From positions 2,418,001 to 2,482,000 of the forward strand of contig JAHQRK010000011.1 of the NCBI GenBank assembly GCA_019828595.1: a stretch of 64,000 nucleotides of DNA, written 5' to 3'. The first letter of the stretch is position 1. Each line of letters begins with the position of its first letter. Positions 17,601 through 30,600 of the stretch are shown here, in pieces. The notes beneath the pieces were generated by a model. It was not told the DNA's origin and searched no databases. It saw only the letters and a list, made by a program, of their open reading frames with translations. Source of the DNA: Aphanomyces cochlioides (Eukaryota > Oomycota > Saprolegniomycetes > Saprolegniales > Verrucalvaceae). A program made the translations under genes and the position numbers.

Positions 17601-20600
17601 AGATGTGCATGTGGCACGTGTGTACCAAGTGGAGAAAAAGTGGCATCGAGATGCAGTTTGTGGGGTATGCTTGGGACTCTCGCGTGTTGATTTCGGACCA
17701 AGTTGGTGCTTGGTCGTCCACCACACGAGCATGACACCTTTCAAACATGCCAGACGTGGCGAGTGTGTGTCTCGATGGGGTCGAGATGTGCATGTGGCAC
17801 GTGTGTACCAAGTGGAGAAAAAGTGGCATCGAGATGCAGTTTGTGGGGTATGCTTGGGACTCTCGCGTGTTGATTTCGGACCAAGTTGGTGCTTGGTCGT
17901 CCACCACACGAGCATGACACCTTTCAAACATGCCAGACGTGGCGAGTGTGTGTCTCGATGGGGTCGAGATGTGCATGTGGCACGTGTGTACCAAGTGGAG
18001 AAAAAGTGGCATCGAGATGCAGTTTGTGGGGTATGCTTGGGACTCTCGCGTGTTGATTTCGGACCAAGTTGGTGCTTGGTCGTCCACCACACGAGCATGA
18101 CACCTTTCAAACATGCCAGACGTGGCGAGTGGGTGTCTCGATGGGGTCGAGATGTGCATGTGGCACGTGTGTACCAAGTGGAGAAAAAGTGGCATCGAGA
18201 TGCAGTTTGTGGGGTATGCTTGGGACTCTCGCGTGTTGATTTCGGACCAAGTTGGTGCTTGGTCGTCCACCACACGAGCATGACACCTTTCAAACATGCC
18301 AGACGTGGCGAGTGTGTGTCTCGATGGGGTCGAGATGTGCATGTGGCACGTGTGTACCAAGTGGAGAAAAAGTGGCATCGAGATGCAGTTTGTGGGGTAT
18401 GCTCGGGACTCTCGCGTGTTGATTTCGGACCAAGTTGGTGCTTGGTCGTCCACCACACGAGCATGACACCTTTCAAACATGCCAGACGTGGCGAGTGTGT
18501 GTCTCGATGGGGTCGAGATGTGCATGTGGCACGTGTGTACCAAGTGGAGAAAAAGTGGCATCGAGATGCAGTTTGTGGGGTATGCTTGGGACTCTCGCGT
18601 GTTGATTTCGGACCAAGTTGGTGCTTGGTCGTCCACCACACGAGCATGACACCTTTCAAACATGCCAGACGTGGCGAGTGTGTGTCTCGATGGGGTCGAG
18701 ATGTGCATGTGGCACGTGTGTACCAAGTGGAGAAAAAGTGGCATCGAGATGCAGTTTGTGGGGTATGCTCGGGACTCTCGCGTGTTGATTTCGGACCAAG
18801 TTGGTGCTTGGTCGTCCACCACACGAGCATGACACCTTTCAAACATGCCAGACGTGGCGAGTGTGTGTCTCGATGGGGTCGAGATGTGCATGTGGCACGT
18901 GTGTACCAAGTGGAGAAAAAGTGGCATCGAGATGCAGTTTGTGGGGTATGCTTGGGACTCTCGCGTGTTGATTTCGGACCAAGTTGGTGCTTGGTCGTCC
19001 ACCACACGAGCATGACACCTTTCAAACATGCCAGACGTGGCGAGTGGGTGTCTCGATGGGGTCGAGATGTGCATGTGGCACGTGTGTACCAAGTGGAGAA
19101 AAAGTGGCATCGAGATGCAGTTTGTGGGGTATGCTTGGGACTCTCGCGTGTTGATTTCGGACCAAGTTGGTGCTTGGTCGTCCACCACACGAGCATGACA
19201 CCTTTCAAACATGCCAGACGTGGCGAGTGGGTGTCTCGATGGGGTCGAGATGTGCATGTGGCACGTGTGTACCAAGTGGAGAAAAAGTGGCATCGAGATG
19301 CAGTTTGTGGGTATGCTTGGGACTCTCGCGTGTTGATTTCGGACCAAGTTGGTGCTTGGTCGTCCACCACACGAGCATGACACCTTTCAAACATGCCAGA
19401 CGTGGCGAGTGGGTGTCTCGATGGGGTCGAGATGTGCATGTGGCACGTGTGTACCAAGTGGAGAAAAAGTGGCATCGAGATGCAGTTTGTGGGGTATGCT
19501 TGGGACTCTCGCGTGTTGATTTCGGACCAAGTTGGTGCTTGGTCGTCCACCACACGAGCATGACACCTTTCAAACATGCCAGACGTGGCGAGTGGGTGTC
19601 TCGATGGGGTCGAGATGTGCATGTGGCACGTGTGTACCAAGTGGAGAAAAAGTGGCATCGAGATGCAGTTTGTGGGGTATGCTTGGGACTCTCGCGTGTT
19701 GATTTCGGACCAAGTTGGTGCTTGGTCGTCCACCACACGAGCATGACACCTTTCAAACATGCCAGACGTGGCGAGTGGGTGTCTCGATGGGGTCGAGATG
19801 TGCATGTGGCACGTGTGTACCAAGTGGAGAAAAAGTGGCATCGAGATGCAGTTTGTGGGGTATGCTTGGGACTCTCGCGTGTTGATTTCGGACCAAGTTG
19901 GTGCTTGGTCGTCCACCACACGAGCATGACACCTTTCAAACATGCCAGACGTGGCGAGTGGGTGTCTCGATGGGGTCGAGATGTGCATGTGGCACGTGTG
20001 TACCAAGTGGAGAAAAAGTGGCATCGAGATGCAGTTTGTGGGGTATGCTTGGGACTCTCGCGTGTTGATTTCGGACCAAGTTGGTGCTTGGTCGTCCACC
20101 ACACGAGCATGACACCTTTCAAACATGCCAGACGTGGCGAGTGGGTGTCTCGATGGGGTCGAGATGTGCATGTGGCACGTGTGTACCAAGTGGAGAAAAA
20201 GTGGCATCGAGATGCAGTTTGTGGGGTATGCTCGGGACTCTCGCGTGTTGATTTCGGACCAAGTTGGTGCTTGGTCGTCCACCACACGAGCATGACACCT
20301 TTCAAACACACCAGACGTGGCGAGTGTGTGTCTCGATGGGGTCGAGATGTGCATGTGGCACGTGTGTACCAAGTGGAGAAAAAGTGGCATCGAGATGCAG
20401 TTTGTGGGGTATGCTTGGGACTCTCGCGTGTTGATTTCGGACCAAGTTGGTGCTTGGTCGTCCACCACACGAGCATGACACCTTTCAAACATGCCAGACG
20501 TGGCGAGTGTGTGTCTCGATGGGGTCGAGATGTGCATGTGGCACGTGTGTACCAAGTGGAGAAAAAGTGGCATCGAGATGCAGTTTGTGGGGTATGCTCG

Positions 20601-23600
20601 GGACTCTCGCGTGTTGATTTCGGACCAAGTTGGTGCTTGGTCGTCCACCACACGAGCATGACACCTTTCAAACATGCCAGACGTGGCGAGTGTGTGTCTC
20701 GATGGGGTCGAGATGTGCATGTGGCACGTGTGTACCAAGTGGAGAAAAAGTGGCATCGAGATGCAGTTTGTGGGGTATGCTTGGGACTCTCGCGTGTTGA
20801 TTTCGGACCCAGTTGGTGCTTGGTCGTCCACCACACGAGCATGACACCTTTCAAACATGCCAGACGTGGCGAGTGGGTGTCTCGATGGGGTCGAGATGTG
20901 CATGTGGCACGTGTGTACCAAGTGGAGAAAAAGTGGCATCGAGATGCAGTTTGTGGGGTATGCTTGGGACTCTCGCGTGTTGATTTCGGACCAAGTTGGT
21001 GCTTGGTCGTCCACCACACGAGCATGACACCTTTCAAACATGCCAGACGTGGCGAGTGGGTGTCTCGATGGGGTCGAGATGTGCATGTGGCACGTGTGTA
21101 CCAAGTGGAGAAAAAGTGGCATCGAGATGCAGTTTGTGGGGTATGCTTGGGACTCTCGCGTGTTGATTTCGGACCAAGTTGGTGCTTGGTCCTCCACCAC
21201 ACGAGCATGACACCTTTCAAACATGCCAGACGTGGCGAGTGGGTGTCTCGATGGGGTCGAGATGTGCATGTGGCACGTGTGTACCAAGTGGAGAAAAAGT
21301 GGCATCGAGATGCAGTTTGTGGGGTATGCTTGGGACTCTCGCGTGTTGATTTCGGACCAAGTTGGTGCTTGGTCGTCCACCACACGAGCATGACACCTTT
21401 CAAACATGCCAGACGTGGCGAGTGGGTGTCTCGATGGGGTCGAGATGTGCATGTGGCACGTGTGTACCAAGTGGAGAAAAAGTGGCATCGAGATGCAGTT
21501 TGTGGGGTATGCTTGGGACTCTCGCGTGTTGATTTCGGACCAAGTTGGTGCTTGGTCGTCCACCACACGAGCATGACACCTTTCAAACATGCCAGACGTG
21601 GCGAGTGGGTGTCTCGATGGGGTCGAGATGTGCATGTGGCACGTGTGTACCAAGTGGAGAAAAAGTGGCATCGAGATGCAGTTTGTGGGGTATGCTTGGG
21701 ACTCTCGCGTGTTGATTTCGGACCAAGTTGGTGCTTGGTCGTCCACCACACGAGCATGACACCTTTCAAACATGCCAGACGTGGCGAGTGGGTGTCTCGA
21801 TGGGGTCGAGATGTGCATGTGGCACGTGTGTACCAAGTGGAGAAAAAGTGGCATCGAGATGCAGTTTGTGGGGTATGCTTGGGACTCTCGCGTGTTGATT
21901 TCGGACCAAGTTGGTGCTTGGTCGTCCACCACACGAGCATGACACCTTTCAAACATGCCAGACGTGGCGAGTGGGTGTCTCGATGGGGTCGAGATGTGCA
22001 TGTGGCACGTGTGTACCAAGTGGAGAAAAAGTGGCATCGAGATGCAGTTTGTGGGGTATGCTTGGGACTCTCGCGTGTTGATTTCGGACCAAGTTGGTGC
22101 TTGGTCGTCCACCACACGAGCATGACACCTTTCAAACATGCCAGACGTGGCGAGTGGGTGTCTCGATGGGGTCGAGATGTGCATGTGGCACGTGTGTACC
22201 AAGTGGAGAAAAAGTGGCATCGAGATGCAGTTTGTGGGGTATGCTTGGGACTCTCGCGTGTTGATTTCGGACCAAGTTGGTGCTTGGTCGTCCACCACAC
22301 GAGCATGACACCTTTCAAACATGCCAGACGTGGCGAGTGGGTGTCTCGATGGGGTCGAGATGTGCATGTGGCACGTGTGTACCAAGTGGAGAAAAAGTGG
22401 CATCGAGATGCAGTTTGTGGGGTATGCTTGGGACTCTCGCGTGTTGATTTCGGACCAAGTTGGTGCTTGGTCGTCCACCACACGAGCATGACACCTTTCA
22501 AACATGCCAGACGTGGCGAGTGGGTGTCTCGATGGGGTCGAGATGTGCATGTGGCACGTGTGTACCAAGTGGAGAAAAAGTGGCATCGAGATGCAGTTTG
22601 TGGGGTATGCTTGGGACTCTCGCGTGTTGATTTCGGACCAAGTTGGTGCTTGGTCGTCCACCACACGAGCATGACACCTTTCAAACATGCCAGACGTGGC
22701 GAGTGGGTGTCTCGATGGGGTCGAGATGTGCATGTGGCACGTGTGTACCAAGTGGAGAAAAAGTGGCATCGAGATGCAGTTTGTGGGGTATGCTTGGGAC
22801 TCTCGCGTGTTGATTTCGGACCAAGTTGGTGCTTGGTCGTCCACCACACGAGCATGACACCTTTCAAACATGCCAGACGTGGCGAGTGGGTGTCTCGATG
22901 GGGTCGAGATGTGCATGTGGCACGTGTGTACCAAGTGGAGAAAAAGTGGCATCGAGATGCAGTTTGTGGGGTATGCTTGGGACTCTCGCGTGTTGATTTC
23001 GGACCAAGTTGGTGCTTGGTCGTCCACCACACGAGCATGACACCTTTCAAACATGCCAGACGTGGCGAGTGGGTGTCTCGATGGGGTCGAGATGTGCATG
23101 TGGCACGTGTGTACCAAGTGGAGAAAAAGTGGCATCGAGATGCAGTTTGTGGGGTATGCTTGGGACTCTCGCGTGTTGATTTCGGACCAAGTTGGTGCTT
23201 GGTCGTCCACCACACGAGCATGACACCTTTCAAACATGCCAGACGTGGCGAGTGGGTGTCTCGATGGGGTCGAGATGTGCATGTGGCACGTGTGTACCAA
23301 GTGGAGAAAAGTGGCATCGAGATGCAGTTTGTGGGGTATGCTTGGGACTCTCGCGTGTTGATTTCGGACCAAGTTGGTGCTTGGTCGTCCACCACACGAG
23401 CATGACACCTTTCAAACATGCCAGACGTGGCGAGTGGGTGTCTCGATGGGGTCGAGATGTGCATGTGGCACGTGTGTACCAAGTGGAGAAAAAGTGGCAT
23501 CGAGATGCAGTTTGTGGGGTATGCTTGGGACTCTCGCGTGTTGATTTCGGACCAAGTTGGTGCTTGGTCGTCCACCACACGAGCATGACACCTTTCAAAC

Positions 23601-26600
23601 ATGCCAGACGTGGCGAGTGGGTGTCTCGATGGGGTCGAGATGTGCATGTGGCACGTGTGTACCAAGTGGAGAAAAAGTGGCATCGAGATGCAGTTTGTGG
23701 GGTATGCTTGGGACTCTCGCGTGTTGATTTCGGACCAAGTTGGTGCTTGGTCGTCCACCACACGAGCATGACACCTTTCAAACATGCCAGACGTGGCGAG
23801 TGGGTGTCTCGATGGGGTCGAGATGTGCATGTGGCACGTGTGTACCAAGTGGAGAAAAAGTGGCATCGAGATGCAGTTTGTGGGGTATGCTTGGGACTCT
23901 CGCGTGTTGATTTCGGACCAAGTTGGTGCTTGGTCGTCCACCACACGAGCATGACACCTTTCAAACATGCCAGACGTGGCGAGTGGGTGTCTCGATGGGG
24001 TCGAGATGTGCATGTGGCACGTGTGTACCAAGTGGAGAAAAAGTGGCATCGAGATGCAGTTTGTGGGGTATGCTTGGGACTCTCGCGTGTTGATTTCGGA
24101 CCAAGTTGGTGCTTGGTCGTCCACCACACGAGCATGACACCTTTCAAACATGCCAGACGTGGCGAGTGGGTGTCTCGATGGGGTCGAGATGTGCATGTGG
24201 CACGTGTGTACCAAGTGGAGAAAAAGTGGCATCGAGATGCAGTTTGTGGGGTATGCTTGGGACTCTCGCGTGTTGATTTCGGACCAAGTTGGTGCTTGGT
24301 CGTCCACCACACGAGCATGACACCTTTCAAACATGCCAGACGTGGCGAGTGGGTGTCTCGATGGGGTCGAGATGTGCATGTGGCACGTGTGTACCAAGTG
24401 GAGAAAAAGTGGCATCGAGATGCAGTTTGTGGGGTATGCTCGGGACTCTCGCGTGTTGATTTCGGACCAAGTTGGTGCTTGGTCGTCCACCACACGAGCA
24501 TGACACCTTTCAAACATGCCAGACGTGGCGAGTGGGTGTCTCGATGGGGTCGAGATGTGCATGTGGCACGTGTGTACCAAGTGGAGAAAAAGTGGCATCG
24601 AGATGCAGTTTGTGGGGTATGCTTGGGACTCTCGCGTGTTGATTTCGGACCAAGTTGGTGCTTGGTCGTCCACCACACGAGCATGACACCTTTCAAACAT
24701 GCCAGACGTGGCGAGTGGGTGTCTCGATGGGGTCGAGATGTGCATGTGGCACGTGTGTACCAAGTGGAGAAAAAGTGGCATCGAGATGCAGTTTGTGGGG
24801 TATGCTTGGGACTCTCGCGTGTTGATTTCGGACCAAGTTGGTGCTTGGTCGTCCACCACACGAGCATGACACCTTTCAAACATGCCAGACGTGGCGAGTG
24901 GGTGTCTCGATGGGGTCGAGATGTGCATGTGGCACGTGTGTACCAAGTGGAGAAAAAGTGGCATCGAGATGCAGTTTGTGGGGTATGCTTGGGACTCTCG
25001 CGTGTTGATTTCGGACCAAGTTGGTGCTTGGTCGTCCACCACACGAGCATGACACCTTTCAAACATGCCAGACGTGGCGAGTGGGTGTCTCGATGGGGTC
25101 GAGATGTGCATGTGGCACGTGTGTACCAAGTGGAGAAAAAGTGGCATCGAGATGCAGTTTGTGGGGTATGCTTGGGACTCTCGCGTGTTGATTTCGGACC
25201 AAGTTGGTGCTTGGTCGTCCACCACACGAGCATGACACCTTTCAAACATGCCAGACGTGGCGAGTGGGTGTCTCGATGGGGTCGAGATGTGCATGTGGCA
25301 CGTGTGTACCAAGTGGAGAAAAAGTGGCATCGAGATGCAGTTTGTGGGGTATGCTTGGGACTCTCGCGTGTTGATTTCGGACCAAGTTGGTGCTTGGTCG
25401 TCCACCACACGAGCATGACACCTTTCAAACATGCCAGACGTGGCGAGTGGGTGTCTCGATGGGGTCGAGATGTGCATGTGGCACGTGTGTACCAAGTGGA
25501 GAAAAAGTGGCATCGAGATGCAGTTTGTGGGGTATGCTTGGGACTCTCGCGTGTTGATTTCGGACCAAGTTGGTGCTTGGTCGTCCACCACACGAGCATG
25601 ACACCTTTCAAACATGCCAGACGTGGCGAGTGGGTGTCTCGATGGGGTCGAGATGTGCATGTGGCACGTGTGTACCAAGTGGAGAAAAAGTGGCATCGAG
25701 ATGCAGTTTGTGGGGTATGCTTGGGACTCTCGCGTGTTGATTTCGGACCAAGTTGGTGCTTGGTCGTCCACCACACGAGCATGACACCTTTCAAACATGC
25801 CAGACGTGGCGAGTGGGTGTCTCGATGGGGTCGAGATGTGCATGTGGCACGTGTGTACCAAGTGGAGAAAAAGTGGCATCGAGATGCAGTTTGTGGGGTA
25901 TGCTTGGGACTCTCGCGTGTTGATTTCGGACCAAGTTGGTGCTTGGTCGTCCACCACACGAGCATGACACCTTTCAAACATGCCAGACGTGGCGAGTGGG
26001 TGTCTCGATGGGGTCGAGATGTGCATGTGGCACGTGTGTACCAAGTGGAGAAAAAGTGGCATCGAGATGCAGTTTGTGGGGTATGCTTGGGACTCTCGCG
26101 TGTTGATTTCGGACCAAGTTGGTGCTTGGTCGTCCACCACACGAGCATGACACCTTTCAAACATGCCAGACGTGGCGAGTGGGTGTCTCGATGGGGTCGA
26201 GATGTGCATGTGGCACGTGTGTACCAAGTGGAGAAAAAGTGGCATCGAGATGCAGTTTGTGGGGTATGCTTGGGACTCTCGCGTGTTGATTTCGGACCAA
26301 GTTGGTGCTTGGTCGTCCACCACACGAGCATGACACCTTTCAAACATGCCAGACGTGGCGAGTGGGTGTCTCGATGGGGTCGAGATGTGCATGTGGCACG
26401 TGTGTACCAAGTGGAGAAAAAGTGGCATCGAGATGCAGTTTGTGGGGTATGCTTGGGACTCTCGCGTGTTGATTTCGGACCAAGTTGGTGCTTGGTCGTC
26501 CACCACACGAGCATGACACCTTTCAAACATGCCAGACGTGGCGAGTGGGTGTCTCGATGGGGTCGAGATGTGCATGTGGCACGTGTGTACCAAGTGGAGA

Positions 26601-27461
26601 AAAAGTGGCATCGAGATGCAGTTTGTGGGGTATGCTTGGGACTCTCGCGTGTTGATTTCGGACCAAGTTGGTGCTTGGTCGTCCACCACACGAGCATGAC
26701 ACCTTTCAAACATGCCAGACGTGGCGAGTGGGTGTCTCGATGGGGTCGAGATGTGCATGTGGCACGTGTGTACCAAGTGGAGAAAAAGTGGCATCGAGAT
26801 GCAGTTTGTGGGGTATGCTTGGGACTCTCGCGTGTTGATTTCGGACCAAGTTGGTGCTTGGTCGTCCACCACACGAGCATGACACCTTTCAAACATGCCA
26901 GACGTGGCGAGTGGGTGTCTCGATGGGGTCGAGATGTGCATGTGGCACGTGTGTACCAAGTGGAGAAAAAGTGGCATCGAGATGCAGTTTGTGGGGTATG
27001 CTTGGGACTCTCGCGTGTTGATTTCGGACCAAGTTGGTGCTTGGTCGTCCACCACACGAGCATGACACCTTTCAAACATGCCAGACGTGGCGAGTGGGTG
27101 TCTCGATGGGGTCGAGATGTGCATGTGGCACGTGTGTACCAAGTGGAGAAAAAGTGGCATCGAGATGCAGTTTGTGGGGTATGCTTGGGACTCTCGCGTG
27201 TTGATTTCGGACCAAGTTGGTGCTTGGTCGTCCACCACACGAGCATGACACCTTTCAAACATGCCAGACGTGGCGAGTGGGTGTCTCGATGGGGTCGAGA
27301 TGTGCATGTGGCACGTGTGTACCAAGTGGAGAAAAAGTGGCATCGAGATGCAGTTTGTGGGGTATGCTTGGGACTCTCGCGTGTTGATTTCGGACCAAGT
27401 TGGTGCTTGGTCGTCCACCACACGAGCATGACACCTTTCAAACATGCCAGACGTGGCGAGT

Positions 27462-27475
27462 GGGTGTCTTGATGG
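27462..27475. repeat. Target-site duplication of copy C, 3' side
   Basis: GGGTGTCTTGATGG here corresponds to GGGTGTCTCGATGG at 34853-34866, with one mismatch (T for C). The three bases before it (AGT) also match the element's 5' end, so the true duplication is 14-17 bp. Copy C therefore entered the satellite at a different phase from copy B, again at a GG. Confidence 0.9.
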
Positions 27476-27620
27476 TTAAATGAGTTGTATTAACCTTATT
27501 TTTGAGCAAAGGCCCTAATGACTTACTAATTTGCCTCGTACTGTATAAATAGAACTTGGAAAACAGAATATGGCAAAGTGGTCATTGAACAGGAGATGAA
27601 GTGGTGAGCCGTCAGCTCAC

Positions 27621-30600
27621 TCATGAAACGACACTGTCAGGAATGGCGTGTTGACGTAACCAGGGGTCCGAAGATAGATGCTTGAGCACATTGAATACCT
27701 TGGTGTATCCCTTCTTGAGAGGGAGATCAACCAGGAGCTGTTGTAGATGTAGCTTGATCAAAGAGGCAGCATGAATGGCAACTTCCATCGGACTCTTCGC
27801 TGTGAGGTCGGGTCGAAAGGTGCGATCGGCACGTTGGAGCCATATTTGATAATACACGCAGGCTCGGACAATCGGCCAGATCTTCAGATAGCCACGGATG
27901 TAGTATCCATCGGACGGCTTGGGCGTCTCGTAGAACATTTCCAGACACGTTGACGGAAAGGAACACTCGAGCAGTCGCTGGATTGTCTTGAAGAAATACC
28001 AAACAGATTGACCATATCCACAAGAGAACAGGAAATGCTCGTACGTCTCATTGACACGACAGAAGACACACGTCGGCTTGGGGTCTTGGTACTGAAACAG
28101 ATATTGCATGGCGTTGGCGCGGAGAAGGGTCTTGAAAACGAACTCTCCATATCGAGGGAGAATGTGGTCGGGTTGGAGGAAGGCGGCAAGTTGGGTAAGG
28201 CGCTTGGGGTCTTCGTAAAAGTTGGATGGCAGGTTGAGATGCTTGGTAGGAAGAATGGACGAGCTGGCAGCTGGAGAAGCTCTGATCTTAGCCGATTTCG
28301 AAGTCGCAAGCGCCAACAAGATCGGACTCGAGTCAGGGTGAATTATCCAGTGCCATTCCATCCATTCAGAGCTTGGCGTCGGCAAGTGGAACACGGGAGC
28401 ATCCTCTTCAGAAACAATCTCAAACAATCGTGATAACTTGGTCACCAAGATTGAGATCCATTGTTTCGTTGGAGGGACAAAATTGGCTTGGCGGCAGGCA
28501 CGGTTGATTTTGTCGAACAAGATCGAAGCTGGCCAAACTCGCTGACACGGAGTCAACAAATGCGACAACTTCGTGATGTGAAGCGAAGCCAATACATTGG
28601 CTTGGTCTTGCGTCGATGTAGAGCACTGATCGTATAGGTCTTCGAGTCCAGGCAGATACGAGTTGTGCCAAAGGGGAACATCCAAAGATGAGATGTGATT
28701 TGGACAGCCGTACGGAGTCCAGCGGGATTCAAACCAGCTACTCAATAAGGCTTTCCACATTGGAGTGATATTGGGATTCTTGTACAGTTGTCTGATGAAT
28801 GCAGAAGAGCCATTTGCCAAGAGGAGATCGGGGGGAACCCCATGGATGAAAAGCCTTCTCGAGGAGAGTATAGCCCGGCGTAATCCAGGCGGACATGGCA
28901 GACTTGCGGGGTGGGGTGGTGATGGCTTGAATGCATCTGATCATGACAGAGCGGTTGTGTTGTTGCCATAAAGCAAGTGCATGGTGCAGGCCTAAGCCAC
29001 CGGACTTCTTCGGCATGAATATGATCTCCTTTTTGATCAACCGGAGGCCATGGACAGAGGAGGATGGGTTGATTTCTTCACCATGCATAAATTGAAGCAT
29101 GGCCTTGTCGATCTTTTTGGCCAGGTCTTTGTCGGCAGGGACAAAAGCCAGTTGGTACCATAACACAGGCAGACATATGCTGTGCAGGATAGTGACTTTT
29201 CCGGCCATGGTTCGAGCCTTGTAGAGCCACAAAGACAAGCGAGCCACAAACTTCTCAAACACGTAATTGAAACGTGCCAATGGAGAAAGATTGGGCGCAA
29301 CCAAGATACCAAGAGCCTTCACGGGACTGTCGGAAGTAACTTGTAGTGAGGCAAGGTTCCCATTCAACTGGCTGTAGGTCAGAATTTGGGTCTTGTCTAC
29401 GTTGAGTCGGAAACCAGACTTGTCGCAAAAGGTTTGAACCAATGCAAGCTGCCGGTGGAGGCACGTCTCATTTGCCGCATAGAGTTGCGAGTCGTCGGCA
29501 AAGTAACTCCCAGTGTGGTAGCGATCCCCACACTTGATGCCATAGTTGGAGTGTTGCCGTAGGAGTTGGCACATCGGTTCCAAAGCGATCACAAACAGAA
29601 ATGGCGACAGTGGATCACCTTGCAACACACCGCGTGAGATGTGAACTGGCTTGGACAAGAAGCCGTTCACCAAGATGCGAGACTTGCGGCCCGAGTACAG
29701 TACGCGAACCATGTCAACAAAGGTTTCGGGAAAGCCATAGTGACGGAGGACGCGGAGCAAGTACGCGTGGTCCACGCGATCAAAAGCTTTCTCAAAGTCA
29801 AGCAGTGCCACCATCGAGGACGGACTGTGTAGTTTGATGTGGTGCAGCATGTCATCCAGTCGTGCAATATTGGTTTGGATATTGCTTCGACGGATAAAGC
29901 CTTGCTGGTCCGGGTGGATGATGTGTCGAATGTGGCGCTGGAGTCGATAAGCCAGAATACTCGTCAGGATTTTCACATCCGTGTTGAGTAGGCTAATGGG
30001 CCGATAGTTCTTGGCCTGTGACTTGGGGCCTTTCTTGTGCAGCAACACCAGCGTACTGACAAGTTGCATGGGAGTCAAGCGAGGGTGAGAATGGAGCTGG
30101 TGTGTGAATAGCAGCTCCAATACCAACGACCACTTGTGAGGTGCAAGTTTGAGGACTTCGAATGGCAGAGCGTTGGGACCTGGCGCTGAGTTCGAACTGC
30201 TGTGTCGAATAGCATGATAGAACTCGTTGGCGCGCAAGGGAGCCGACAGCTCTTTCTGGGCTTGCTCTGGCAGTTGCTTGTGTCGAGTCAATGGGGTCAG
30301 AAATGACGACACTTCGTCTCCAGATCGCTGCACCTCGGGAGCTGCAAACAAGTCCTTGTAGTAGTCGACCAGGACGTCAGACATGCCTTGTTGATTGGAG
30401 ACAACATTTCCATTGACATCCACCAACTCTTTGAAGACTGTCTTCTTCAAGGGGGTAGGGACAGGGGACATGAAGTGGAACTTGGACGAGCGCTCTGCTT
30501 TGTACAAGTGAAGTTGGAACGCCTGGTCTTGACGAAACTGCTTGTCTCGATCTTGCAGCTCGTGAATTTGCTTTTGAAGGTCTCGCACTCGATCCACCAG

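Larger units (their letters stand above)
11610..27475. repeat. 183-bp satellite array, 86.7 units
   Basis: This is a head-to-tail array of a 183-bp unit, 15,866 bp long. That equals 86 units plus 130 bp, minus exactly two single-base deletions (in a G run near 19310 and an A run near 23309). Units are nearly identical. Recurrent single-base variants are tgg to tgt (16851, 17034, 17217, 17766, 17949, 18315, 18498, 18681, 18864, 20327, 20510, 20693), a T to C (18404, 18770, 20233, 20599, near 24441), and a T to G giving cacgtgggtacc (near 12313, 14143, 14326, 16706). Each unit has a dyad, GACCAAG / CTTGGTC with a 6-nt spacer (11657-11676 in the first unit), and a CTCGA / TCGAG dyad. Because 183 is divisible by 3, one plus and two minus frames are open across thousands of bases; these are not genes. 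Unit length and homogeneity resemble centromeric or heterochromatic satellites. Confidence 0.97.

Noticed and set aside
11425..27472. Giant open reading frames (up to nearly 4000 codons) on both strands across the satellite
   Set aside because: They result from a stop-free 183-bp unit whose length is a multiple of three. Recurrent variants alter the protein freely and opposite strands are open at once, so no gene is called.
11610..27475. CRISPR-like array
   Set aside because: Units are contiguous 183-bp repeats with no unique spacers, in a eukaryotic retrotransposon context.
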